DNA of 64,000 bases from positions 1-64,000 of the forward strand of contig NZ_JAGETY010000006.1 in the NCBI RefSeq assembly GCF_017571525.1, written 5' to 3'. The position numbers and the translations under genes are program-made. The notes below the pieces were generated by a model that was not told where the DNA came from, searched no databases, and saw only the letters and a program-made list of their open reading frames with translations. Source of the DNA: Hymenobacter sp. BT559 (lineage in GTDB: Bacteria; Bacteroidota; Bacteroidia; Cytophagales; Hymenobacteraceae). Of the stretch, positions 28,302 to 37,023 are shown piece after piece (position 1 is the stretch's first letter; every line of letters starts with the position of its first letter).

Positions 28302-30341
28302 CTACCTACTCACCGGCAGCCACACCTCCATGTCGTGCAGCCCGCGGTTGCCCCAGGTGTAGTAGGGCACCAGCTTGAAGGGTACCGTGGCAGCTGGCGC
28401 AGCGGCTAGGGGCCGGTATAGCTTGCCTTGCCAGGTGGAGTTGTCGGCTACCTGCGCTTGGCCTTCGAGCCACACCACGTCGCTGCCCGCGATGGTGGTG
28501 TGATGTGGCGTGAGGGCGGTATTGGCCGATACCAACAGGCCGCTTAAGGACTTGCCTGTGGGTAGGTCGTTGGCTTCGAGGCAGTACACTACGGGGCCGC
28601 GGCGCACGGCCACCTGGTTGCGGATTTCCTCAACCAGCGGATTGGCTTCGACTAGCTGCGCGGGCATGGGCAGGGTGAGCTCTACCTTATCGCCGGCCTT
28701 CCAGCGGCGGTTTACTTCGGCGTAGGTGCCGGGCGTGAGGGCGGCGGTTACGGGCTGGCCGTTGACGCGCAGGGTCGCGCCCGCGCACCAGCCTGGCACC
28801 CGCATAAACAGCGAAAACGGCTTCTTCGAGGCTTGCTGCATCGTCAGCTGCACGGTGCCATCCCAGGGGTAGCTGGTTTCTTGGGTGAGCTTCAGCGGCG
28901 AGCCATCCTTGAGCTTGGTGCTTAGGTTGTTGCCGCCGTACAGATTCAAGTACAAGCCCTTGTCCGAAACGCTGTAGAGGTAGTTATTCACCTCCGAAAT
29001 GGTGCGCACCACGTTGGGCGGGCAGCAGTTGGAGAGGCTGATGTAGTCGACCCGCTCCTTCGACCAGCGCTGCGAGAAGGGTAGGGCCGCCGAATAGGCT
29101 AGGGGGTTGGTGTAGAGAAACCGCTGCCCATCGAGGCTGATGCCGGATAGGACGCTATTGTAGAGCGCGGTTTCCAGCACGTCGGCGTATTTGGCGTCGC
29201 CGGTTACTTGCAGCATGCGCCAGTTCCAGAGCACGTTGCCGATGTTGGCGCAGGTTTCGCCGTGGGCAGTGAGGTTGGGCAGCTGGTAGTCGCGGCCGTA
29301 GGCCTGGTGAATTTTCTGCACCGTGTCGGGCTTGTAGGCCGTGCCGTCGGGCGACACGCCGTCGTAGAGCGCCCCGCACGCGCCGGTCACGTACATTTTA
29401 TGCTGGGTCACGTCGTTCCACATGCGGTCGAGGGTGGTCAGCAAAGTAGGGTCACCGGTTTCGGCGTACACGTCGGCCGCGCCCGCAAACAGGTAATTGG
29501 CGCGCACGGCGTGGCCGCCGGCCTGCTGCATTTGGCGGAATGGGATGCGGTCCTGGTTGTCATCGGTGCCGATATCGGCGGCTAGCCCCCGAATGTCAAT
29601 CAGGCTCTTGGCCAGCTCCAGGTAGCGCGGGTCGTGGGTGGTGCGGTACATCTCCACCACGCCCATGTAGTGCGAGGGGCAAATGGCGTTGCGCGCCAGC
29701 TCGGGCGAGGCTTTTTTGTAGAAATTATAGAGGTAGTCGGTGGCCTTGCGGGCCAGGTCGAGCATCGTGGTTTTGCCGGTGGCGCGGTAGTGCACGCAGG
29801 CCGCCGTCATGAGGTGGCCCAGGTTATAGGTCTCAAAATTCAGACGGTCCTTGAAAGCGGCCTTCTGACTCGGGTTATTCAGCTCCGCAATGGTGCTTTG
29901 GGTGCTGATGTAGCCATCGGGCCGCTGCACCTTGGCAATCAAGGCAATGGCTTCGTCAAGCTCCTGGTCGAGCTTGGGGTTGTGGGTCACGGCGTAAGAC
30001 GCTGATAGTGCTTCCAGTAGCTTGAAGAAGTCGCCATCGTGGAAGGGCGGCCCCTTGTGCTCGCCCTTGGCCAGGCCGGCGGCTATCTCGAAGTTCTTGT
30101 ACGCGTGGCTGCGGTCGCTGTGGTAGAGCGCCCACATGGTCGGAGTCATCGACTTCTGGCACACGTCGAACCGCTCGGCCCAGAAGCCGTTGGTCCACTT
30201 CACGCTGCCCATATCTACACTGCTGAGCTTGGCGTGCGTGCTGGCCGAGGTGTTGACGAGGGCTTTTTGCTGGGCGAAAGCCGGACTGGCCAAAGCCAGC
30301 GCCACCAGCCCTAGGCCAATCTTTTTAATGGACACGTTCAT
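28302..30341 (-). CDS. GH127 family glycosidase (beta-L-arabinofuranosidase-like)
   Basis: 679 aa, signal peptide ending AFAQ. The (alpha/alpha)6 barrel includes GPPFHDGDFFKLLEAL, the long CPSHYMGVVEMYRTT stretch and AGGHAVRANYLFAGAADVY. The zinc-site residues known from HypBA1 are conserved: Glu362 and Cys364 in HGETCANIG and Cys439-Cys440 in SNCCPPN. One of the paired cysteines is the nucleophile in GH127. Substrates in the family include beta-L-arabinofuranose and other pectic sugars, so the enzyme probably trims arabinose-containing side chains. Only three bases separate it from the upstream GH106 gene. Confidence 0.9.
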   Translation of the reverse strand: MNVSIKKIGLGLVALALASPAFAQQKALVNTSASTHAKLSSVDMGSVKWTNGFWAERFDVCQKSMTPTMWALYHSDRSHAYKNFEIAAGLAKGEHKGPPFHDGDFFKLLEALSASYAVTHNPKLDQELDEAIALIAKVQRPDGYISTQSTIAELNNPSQKAAFKDRLNFETYNLGHLMTAACVHYRATGKTTMLDLARKATDYLYNFYKKASPELARNAICPSHYMGVVEMYRTTHDPRYLELAKSLIDIRGLAADIGTDDNQDRIPFRQMQQAGGHAVRANYLFAGAADVYAETGDPTLLTTLDRMWNDVTQHKMYVTGACGALYDGVSPDGTAYKPDTVQKIHQAYGRDYQLPNLTAHGETCANIGNVLWNWRMLQVTGDAKYADVLETALYNSVLSGISLDGQRFLYTNPLAYSAALPFSQRWSKERVDYISLSNCCPPNVVRTISEVNNYLYSVSDKGLYLNLYGGNNLSTKLKDGSPLKLTQETSYPWDGTVQLTMQQASKKPFSLFMRVPGWCAGATLRVNGQPVTAALTPGTYAEVNRRWKAGDKVELTLPMPAQLVEANPLVEEIRNQVAVRRGPVVYCLEANDLPTGKSLSGLLVSANTALTPHHTTIAGSDVVWLEGQAQVADNSTWQGKLYRPLAAAPAATVPFKLVPYYTWGNRGLHDMEVWLPVSR

Positions 30342-30344
30342 AAG

Positions 30345-33300
30345 CTATTTGGTGGGCGTAGGAAGGGCTAAGGTGCTTACCCCGAGCGTGACCGGCCCTA
30401 GCAGCCCCGCTGGCAGCAGCGGTTTGCCCGCGGCGGGCGAAGGGGCTGGGGTCCAGGTCGGGCGTTTGTCGGGGAGGAGGGCCTGGTCGCCGATAAGGCG
30501 GTTGGCCCAGGTGTTGGTGACGCGGATGCGCAGCTGATTGTCGCCTTTGCGTAGCGCGTCGGTGATGTCGAGGCGGTAAGGGGCCGTCCAGGCGGTGCCG
30601 ACGGGCTGGCCATTGAGCGCTACTTCGGCGAGGTTGGCCACTTGGCCTAGCTCCAGGTACACGCGCTGGCTAGGGTGCCGCTTGGGTTGCTTCCAGCGGA
30701 AGGTTTGGGTGTACGTGGCGGTGCCGGAGTAGTGGCGGATGGAGTCGTTGGTGTGCTGACTCCAATCAGTGAGCGCGGCGAAGGCGACAGGCTTGGCCGG
30801 ACCGCGCTGCTTTTGGTCGAAGCTGACTTGCCAGGCCCCCCCTAGGGTTTGCACGCGCTGCGTGGCCGTCCAGTTGGGGCCGGTGTGGGCGCTAGCCTGA
30901 ATAGTCGGCTCGCGGAACACCACGAACAGCGAGCCGTTGCGGTCGAGGTGCAGGAGAAGGCGCGTGCGGCCGTTTTCGGTTTGCCAGTCGGCAGCGGGGC
31001 GGATTTCGCCGGTCACGGCATCCCACAGCTCGGGGCTGCGGCCTACTACGCGCAGGCTCAGGGTGACGGTACGGGCGCTGTCTAGCTGATTGGAAATAAA
31101 GTAGATATCGAACTCCGGCGCGGTGCGGTGCGTCCAGGCAATGCCACAGGCGCGCTGGCCGCTGGGGGTAGTCGCTTCTACATCGCGCGCCAACCCTAGG
31201 GCCGCAAACGACTCGGCGGTGTAAGGCCCTTGCAGCACGCGGCCCCGGCCAGCGGCGAAGGCAGTGGGGGCAGTGCTAGCAGTGGCCGTAGCGACCGAGG
31301 GCAGCTGCGCCGCTAGCTGTTGAATAGCTTTATCGGCAGCCGGGTAGTCCTGCAACGAGGGCGAGCGGCTTGGCCGCCGATTGAGCAGCACGGTAGCGCC
31401 GGCTTGCACTAGGGCACTTAGGCGGTTCGCCACTTCGGGCGACATACTGGTGCTGTCGGGGCTCAGCTTCTGCGCGCCGGGCACCACCAGCAGGCCGTAG
31501 CTGGCGCCGCCCGGCAGCACGATGCGGCCGTTTTCTACCTTCGCCAGGCGCAGCAGCGCGTCCTTGTTGAAAGAGTCATAGGCGTAGCCGCGCAGTGGGT
31601 CCACGAACATGGCGGCCGTTTCCATATTGGCCGAGGCCGACACTTTCTCGGGCTGCTCGCGCATGGGCAGGCCCGCGTTAGCGCGGCGCTGGTGCTCGGC
31701 GGCCACGGCTTGCGGACCGACGATGCCGGGCAGGTCATCGACCAAATGGTTGGGCAAAATGGCGCGGCGCGGCGTCTCCTCACCGGTAAATACGGCTACG
31801 TCGGCCACCGGGTGGCCCAGTTGCAATAGGGCTTGGCAGCGGCGGGTGTAGTCGACCCAGGCGCGGCCGGGCTTCCACCAGGTTTGGTCACGCTGGAAAA
31901 ACAGGCCGATGCCGCTCAAGGTCATGCCCGGCTGGCGGTCGAGCCAGGGATTGTGCACAAAGACGTGGTACACCGTCCGGTTGACCCCTAGGGCATAGTT
32001 GCGGTCTTGCAGCGCTTTCAGCATGCCGGGGTGCTCGTCCCAGGCTAGCTTTAGCTCGGTAAACGACTCGGCGCCAACGATATTCTTGCCGTAGATGTGC
32101 GCGCCCGATACGGCGTCGAGCATGTCGTTGGGCTTGTCGTGGGTGGGGCTGCGCAGCCAGAATTCGCCCATCGGCATGTCGGCATTCTGGTAGTGCAGCA
32201 GCCCGTCGCTGACCATCGTGGGCGCCACGCTTTCGGCTGACAGCGTGCAGCCTTTGGCGTGCGCTAGGTCGCGCAGCGTCACGTAAAATTTGTCGTTGAC
32301 TAGCTCCGCGATGGTTTGGCGCACGTCGAAGAGAACGCGCTCCGACTGGTCGGCGCTACCCAGGGGCACGCCGGCCATCACGGGCAACCAAGGCAGTAGG
32401 TCGTAGCCGCGCCGCTGCCTGAACTCGGCTGCAAAATTCTGCGACCAGTTTTGCGAGCCGCACTCCCAGCTATCGACGTGCAGCACCTTCAGCACCCGCG
32501 CCGCCAGCTCGGGCCCGCCTTGCCGCACGGCCTCGCCAAACCACTTGTCAAACTGCAAAGTCACGGCGGTGGGGCTGAATTTGTCGCACTCCAACCCCCG
32601 GCCCCCGCCGCCCGTGGTATTGACTTGGCCAGTGCTGGTGTGGCCCATGCGCAGGATGGTCCAGCGGGCGGGCGGGGCCTGCCAGGTCAGGCGGCCGTTG
32701 GCGTCGAGCTTGTCAGTTAGGTTGATAACCTTGCCTAGGGGCACGCACGCTGCATCGGGTACCTGCTGAGGCGTCGTGCGCTCGCTTACGCGCCACACCT
32801 CACCGTTTTTGCCCTCAAACTGATGAATGCGCGGCTCTTCCGACAGCCGTATCTCAGTCACTTTCAGCGACTGCTTCCACTTGGCTGCGTCCAGGTCCTC
32901 GGCCCCAGGCTCGGAGCCGGCCGGGTCGTACTGAAAGCGGAAATACCGCGCCGTAGTGGCCGGAAGGGCGTGCGTCACGGCGCTGCTATCCTGCCAGCCG
33001 CTGCGGGGCGGCTGTAGCCGCGCCACCTCGCGGAAGGTGTGCCCGTCGTCGCTGGCTTCCACCCGCAGGCGGTTGGCCTGGTAGTTATAGCCCTTCGAGT
33101 GGATGCGGATACTGCGGCAGGTAAACGGCTGGTCGAAGGCATATTGCACCCAGCCGGGCTCATTGGCTTTGAGGGTTTCCTTATTGCCGGCTACCGCTAG
33201 CAGCGCTGGCTGACTGTCGGGGATATTGCTGGTTACGTGCGGCTTGGTGGTGTAGGTAGTGGCCGTGCCGGTGGCCGGCGTGGGGTAGGCGTACACGGCC

Positions 33301-33824
33301 ACATCGCGGTAGTAGCCGCGCACGGCTGCCGGCTGGGGCAGCGTCAGGCTCAGGCGACGCCCGCCGATGGTCTGCGTCTCGCTGTACGTCAGCTTCTGCA
33401 TCGACAGCTCGGGCGTAATCCACGGCCCGCCCGCCAGCGCAAAGCCATCGCTGACGTGCATAGCCAGCTTGACCCCTAGGCGGTCGGCTTCAGTCATGGC
33501 GTGCTTCACCATCGTCCACCAGCGCGGCGACAACTGCTCGGCCGCGGGCGTGAGGAGCGGCGGATTGTCTACGCCTTTAATCGGCATCAGATACGCCCCG
33601 CCAATACCCGCTTCCTTCATCGCCGCGAGGTCGGCCGTGATGCCTTCGGGCGTTACCGCGCCGTTCATCCAGTACCAGAATACCCAGGGCCGGGCGGCCT
33701 CGGGTGGGTTTTGGAAGGCAGCCTGGAGGTCGGGGGCTTGCTGGGCACGCACCAAGGCCGGCCACCCGCTCAGGGCGGGGAGCGCTAGTAGCAGAAGGGC
33801 CTTACGGAGCGAGCGTGAGTTCAT
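30345..33824 (-). CDS. GH106 alpha-L-rhamnosidase
   Basis: 1159 aa, signal peptide ending VRAQ. The start of the mature protein, FQNPPEAARPWVFWYWMNG followed by ITADLAAMKEAGIGGAYLMP, is diagnostic for GH106. A TIM barrel with inserted beta-sandwiches (FTCRSIRIHSKGYN, CBM-like) covers the middle; a C-terminal jelly roll (TQTFRWKQPKR, YLELGQVANLAEVALNGQPV) closes it. GH106 enzymes are Ca2+-dependent inverting rhamnosidases acting on rhamnogalacturonans. It leads the operon GH106-GH127-SASA-DUF5703. A family A repeat lies upstream of its start. Confidence 0.92.
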   Translation of the reverse strand: MNSRSLRKALLLLALPALSGWPALVRAQQAPDLQAAFQNPPEAARPWVFWYWMNGAVTPEGITADLAAMKEAGIGGAYLMPIKGVDNPPLLTPAAEQLSPRWWTMVKHAMTEADRLGVKLAMHVSDGFALAGGPWITPELSMQKLTYSETQTIGGRRLSLTLPQPAAVRGYYRDVAVYAYPTPATGTATTYTTKPHVTSNIPDSQPALLAVAGNKETLKANEPGWVQYAFDQPFTCRSIRIHSKGYNYQANRLRVEASDDGHTFREVARLQPPRSGWQDSSAVTHALPATTARYFRFQYDPAGSEPGAEDLDAAKWKQSLKVTEIRLSEEPRIHQFEGKNGEVWRVSERTTPQQVPDAACVPLGKVINLTDKLDANGRLTWQAPPARWTILRMGHTSTGQVNTTGGGGRGLECDKFSPTAVTLQFDKWFGEAVRQGGPELAARVLKVLHVDSWECGSQNWSQNFAAEFRQRRGYDLLPWLPVMAGVPLGSADQSERVLFDVRQTIAELVNDKFYVTLRDLAHAKGCTLSAESVAPTMVSDGLLHYQNADMPMGEFWLRSPTHDKPNDMLDAVSGAHIYGKNIVGAESFTELKLAWDEHPGMLKALQDRNYALGVNRTVYHVFVHNPWLDRQPGMTLSGIGLFFQRDQTWWKPGRAWVDYTRRCQALLQLGHPVADVAVFTGEETPRRAILPNHLVDDLPGIVGPQAVAAEHQRRANAGLPMREQPEKVSASANMETAAMFVDPLRGYAYDSFNKDALLRLAKVENGRIVLPGGASYGLLVVPGAQKLSPDSTSMSPEVANRLSALVQAGATVLLNRRPSRSPSLQDYPAADKAIQQLAAQLPSVATATASTAPTAFAAGRGRVLQGPYTAESFAALGLARDVEATTPSGQRACGIAWTHRTAPEFDIYFISNQLDSARTVTLSLRVVGRSPELWDAVTGEIRPAADWQTENGRTRLLLHLDRNGSLFVVFREPTIQASAHTGPNWTATQRVQTLGGAWQVSFDQKQRGPAKPVAFAALTDWSQHTNDSIRHYSGTATYTQTFRWKQPKRHPSQRVYLELGQVANLAEVALNGQPVGTAWTAPYRLDITDALRKGDNQLRIRVTNTWANRLIGDQALLPDKRPTWTPAPSPAAGKPLLPAGLLGPVTLGVSTLALPTPTK

Positions 33825-33855
33825 TGGTGAATTGTTGAACTTGAATTTCTAGGTT

Positions 33856-33971
33856 GTCAAGCTGAGCGAAGCGCAGTAGAGTCGAAGCATCTCAACCGGT
33901 GAACTAACTCCTGACGCCAGCAACGAAGCGGTAGAGATGCTTCGACTCCGCTGCGCTCCGCTCAGCATGAC
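33856..33971. repeat. Family A palindromic repeat
   Basis: Left GTCAAGCTGAGCGAAGCGCA, then GTCGAAGCATCTCAACCGG; right GTAGAGATGCTTCGACTCCG and GCTCAGCATGAC. The centre GAACTAACTCCTGACGCCAG, followed by CAACGAAGCG, is nearly the same as at 14984 and 40699. It lies between the FucP-like gene and the GH106 gene. Confidence 0.9.
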
Positions 33972-34013
33972 GACTTAGCGCGTGGTGTGCTATGATATGC
34001 TATATGGACTGCT

Positions 34014-35321
34014 CTACACCAACTTCCCTCGTACCCGGTACCCATACAGCCCAAACAGCAGCACCACCACGAAGCACACCAGCGGCACCACGTAGCCGGC
34101 CTGAATGGCGTCGCCGCGCAGGTCGATAACCGTGCCCATGAGGTACGGCATGATGGCCCCACCCACAATCGACATCACCAGCCACGACGAGCCCGGCTTG
34201 GTGTCATCGCCCAGTCCCGCGATGCCCAGCGAGAAAATTGTGGGGAACATAATCGACATGAAGAAGCCTAGTCCCCCTAGAGCGTAAATGACGATAGACC
34301 CGTCGCCAAGCACTGCCACGGCGCACAAGGCGATGGCAATGAGCGCATACAGGCTCAGCAATCGCTGCGACGATACGTACTTGAGCAGCGCCGTGCCCAC
34401 GAAGCGCCCGGCCGTAAACAGCAGCCCGTAAAGCCCTAGGTAGTAGCCAGCCGTTTTCTCGTCGAGCCCGCCACCCTGCTTGGCCATTCGAATGAAAAAG
34501 CTTGTGATGCACACCTGCGCGCCCACGTAAAAAAACTGCGCTACCACCGCCCAGCTCAGGTGCCGGTGCCGCAGCACGCTAAAGAAGCCGCCCCCCTCCG
34601 AGGGCTCGCTTTCCTGGGCCCGCACCTCAGGCAAGGCCACGAAGTAGAACAACAGCGCCATCAGCAGCAGCACGCCACCGAGCACGATATACGGCATTTT
34701 GACGGCCGCCGCCTCGTGCCCTAGATAAGCTAGTCGGGTGGCTTCAGGCATGGCTGCCAGCTGCGCCGCGCTGTACTCCTTGCCCGACAAAATGAGCCGG
34801 GTACCCACTACCGGCGCCACCATCGCCGCTAGTCCGTTGAACGAGGCCGCTAGGTTGAGCCGGCTGGTAGCGCCCTCGGGCGGCCCTAGCACGGCGGCGT
34901 AGGGGTTCGCTGCCGTTTCGAGGGTAGTCAGCCCGCAACCGATGATAAACAAAGCCGTGAGAAACAGGCCGTAAGAACGTGCTCCAGCGGCCGGCACGAA
35001 TAGAAACGCACCCGCCGCAAACGTCACTAGCCCTAGGATGATGCTGTTTTTATAACCAAACCGCTTCAATAGCATCCCAGCCGGAATGGCCATTAGGAAG
35101 TACGCCAGAAATACTGCCGTATCGACCAAGGTAGATTGCCGGTTGTCGAGCTGGCAGGCTTTTTTGAGGTGCGGAATCAGGATGGAATCCAGGTTGTGCG
35201 CCATGCCCCACAAGAAGAATACGCAGGTAACCAGCACAAACGGAAACAAGTAGCGCTGACTGTTGCCGGTGCCTTCTTGGGCGAGGGTGGCCGTGGGGGT
35301 AGGAGTGGGAGCTAGGGCCAT
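34014..35321 (-). CDS. FucP-type sugar:H+ symporter (MFS)
   Basis: 435 aa with 12 hydrophobic segments. Strong match to the L-fucose permease group: FVLVTCVFFLWGMAHNLDS at TM1 with the conserved Asp, LIPHLKKACQLDNRQSTLVD, and GCGLTTLETAANPYAAVLG at TM4. Members import L-fucose, but relatives in plant-glycan loci carry L-rhamnose, galactose or arabinose. It is flanked by the rhamnosidase operon downstream and the MaoC cluster upstream. TACCTTTC at 35353-35346 on the - strand is a one-mismatch copy of the TAnnTTTG box, giving a short leader. Confidence 0.9.
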   Translation of the reverse strand: MALAPTPTPTATLAQEGTGNSQRYLFPFVLVTCVFFLWGMAHNLDSILIPHLKKACQLDNRQSTLVDTAVFLAYFLMAIPAGMLLKRFGYKNSIILGLVTFAAGAFLFVPAAGARSYGLFLTALFIIGCGLTTLETAANPYAAVLGPPEGATSRLNLAASFNGLAAMVAPVVGTRLILSGKEYSAAQLAAMPEATRLAYLGHEAAAVKMPYIVLGGVLLLMALLFYFVALPEVRAQESEPSEGGGFFSVLRHRHLSWAVVAQFFYVGAQVCITSFFIRMAKQGGGLDEKTAGYYLGLYGLLFTAGRFVGTALLKYVSSQRLLSLYALIAIALCAVAVLGDGSIVIYALGGLGFFMSIMFPTIFSLGIAGLGDDTKPGSSWLVMSIVGGAIMPYLMGTVIDLRGDAIQAGYVVPLVCFVVVLLFGLYGYRVRGKLV

Positions 35322-35374
35322 AAGGGTGGGAGTAGTTGCTAAATAGAAAGGTAAGTATCGCAGCTAGGGGAGTA

Positions 35375-35818
35375 TCACCCGCGCAGCTTCACTACCAGCA
35401 AATGGTCGCAGGCTAGCACTACTTCGCCGTGCTCGTTGATGACTTCCACGTGCTCGGTTACGGTGCCGTAGCCGGGCTTTTTACCTTCCTCCTTAGCCGA
35501 AATAGTGACTTCTGAATGGATGGTATTGCCAATAAAAACCGGCTTCACAAACCGCAGCCAGTCATAGCCTTTGGAGAAGGCTTCGGGGTTGATTTCGGAA
35601 GCCGTGAGGCCAATACCAATGCTGAAAATCATGGTGCCGTGCGCAATGCGCTGGCCGAAAGGCTGGGTCTTGCACCACTCCGCGTCGAGGTGGTGGGGGA
35701 AGAAGTCGCCGGTGTGCCCGGCGTGCACCACAAAGTCGGTTTCGGTGATAGTGCGGCCAAGGGTCACGCGCTTGTCGCCGAGCTGATAGTCTTCGAAAAA
35801 GGTGGATTTGAAATACAT
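35375..35818 (-). CDS. MaoC-like hot-dog acyl dehydratase
   Basis: 147 aa from ATG 35818; the frame runs back into the family B repeat, but [15 protein letters not shown] is the normal start. The hot-dog fold marks of MaoC (R-hydratase) are clear: [19 protein letters not shown] with Asp/His catalytic-type residues and [17 protein letters not shown]. Members hydrate or dehydrate enoyl-CoA thioesters, including mesaconyl- or methylmalyl-type CoA. Beside a family III CoA-transferase it points to a CoA-thioester route for an organic or sugar acid. It is separated from the Gfo/Idh gene upstream by a family B repeat. Confidence 0.87.
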   Translation of the reverse strand: MYFKSTFFEDYQLGDKRVTLGRTITETDFVVHAGHTGDFFPHHLDAEWCKTQPFGQRIAHGTMIFSIGIGLTASEINPEAFSKGYDWLRFVKPVFIGNTIHSEVTISAKEEGKKPGYGTVTEHVEVINEHGEVVLACDHLLVVKLRG

Positions 35819-35827
35819 AAGGGGGAT

Positions 35828-35950
35828 GTAGCTTGGACTTTGTAGTCCGAGCGCGAGCGCAGCGAGCATCTGCGGCTGCTTGTTTTTAAATGAGTTACCC
35901 TAGCGCAGATGCTCGCTGCGCTCGCGCTCGGACTACAAAGTCCAAGCTAC
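35828..35950. repeat. Family B palindromic repeat with perfect 47-base arms
   Basis: The two arms (35828-35874 and 35904-35950) are exact complements over 47 bases, starting GTAGCTTGGACTTTGTAGTC and containing GAGCGCAGCGAGCATCTGCG. The loop has 29 bases. The right end supplies the TAG stop of the Gfo/Idh gene on the - strand. Confidence 0.95.
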
Positions 35951-37023
35951 AGTGAGACGCTGCCTCCGTCGCTCGACGCATAAGCGGCTTCCACCACGGC
36001 CATCGTTTTTATCACATCTTCCACGCTGGTGGGCAGCACGTCGGTTTCGCCGTTTTTGAAGCGCATGAGGCTGCCCATGGTGCCCATAAAGGCATCCGGG
36101 AACCACGAGCCATCCAGCGCTACGGTGTGCCAAACCGGCTTTTCACCCTCGCGCACGAGGCAGTACTCAAACTTGTCGGGCACGCCGTGCGGGTAGTCCA
36201 TCAGCAGGCCCATGCGCGCTTTGATGGCCCCTTTCGTGCCTTCCCATTTAATAAAGCTCTCCTGGTTTTCGGGCCCGAACGAGTGGTCGTGGTTGGTATT
36301 GATGACGGCGTGCATCGTGTCGCCGTAATCAAATAGAATGGTGGAGCGCGACGACGACAGCGCCTTGGCCGGGTGCCGCAGGGTCTTAGCCAGTACCCGC
36401 CTAGGCTCGCCCAAAAAACTGCGAATCAAGTCGATGTAGTGGATGCTGTGGTACTGTATTTCGAGGCGCGGGTGCACCATCACGTGCGGAAACAGCTCCC
36501 AGGGTGTTTCCAGGGTCACGCGAACTTCCATATCGTACAGTTCGCCGATGAGGCCCTGGCGCAGCATTTCGCGGGCGGCGCTCACGTAGGGCGCAAAGCG
36601 CAGCTGGCAGTTGATAGCCGCCACTAAGTTCTTGCGGCGACATACCTCGAGGATTTCCTGACTCTGCCAGAAGTAGTCGCCCATCGGCTTCTGAATCAGC
36701 ACCCCCGCGCCGTCGGGCAGCTGCGCTAGGGTGGCCACAAACTGCTCGGGCATAATGGTGATGTCGTACACGGCATCGGCCGGGGCGTGGGCCACGGCGT
36801 GGGCCACCGAGTCGTACACGTGCGGGATGCCCCACTCAGCGGCCAGCTTCTCGGCCCTAGGGCGGGTGCGGTTCGTAATGCCCACCACCTCGAAGCCGGC
36901 CTTGCGGTAAGCCGGCAGGTGCGCGTCGCCCACGATGCCGCCCGCCCCGATGATGACGATGGGCAGCGGCCGCCGGGGCAGCGCGGGCAGGTAGGGAATC
37001 TCGGCGGTAGCTAGCTTAAACAT
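35947..37023 (-). CDS. Gfo/Idh/MocA family oxidoreductase
   Basis: 358 aa from ATG 37023, chosen because it overlaps the stop of the preceding gene by 8 bases and starts just before the Rossmann strand (LPIVIIGAGGIVGDAHLPAY, GxGGxxG type). GVLIQKPMGDY carries the family Lys and HSIHYIDLIRSFLG is the typical second-domain helix. It has no signal peptide, so it is a cytoplasmic NAD(P)-dependent dehydrogenase, distinct in sequence from the one at 21671. The last codon is followed by a TAG that belongs to the end of a family B repeat, so the original C-terminus may have been changed by the repeat. Confidence 0.87.
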   Translation of the reverse strand: MFKLATAEIPYLPALPRRPLPIVIIGAGGIVGDAHLPAYRKAGFEVVGITNRTRPRAEKLAAEWGIPHVYDSVAHAVAHAPADAVYDITIMPEQFVATLAQLPDGAGVLIQKPMGDYFWQSQEILEVCRRKNLVAAINCQLRFAPYVSAAREMLRQGLIGELYDMEVRVTLETPWELFPHVMVHPRLEIQYHSIHYIDLIRSFLGEPRRVLAKTLRHPAKALSSSRSTILFDYGDTMHAVINTNHDHSFGPENQESFIKWEGTKGAIKARMGLLMDYPHGVPDKFEYCLVREGEKPVWHTVALDGSWFPDAFMGTMGSLMRFKNGETDVLPTSVEDVIKTMAVVEAAYASSDGGSVSL

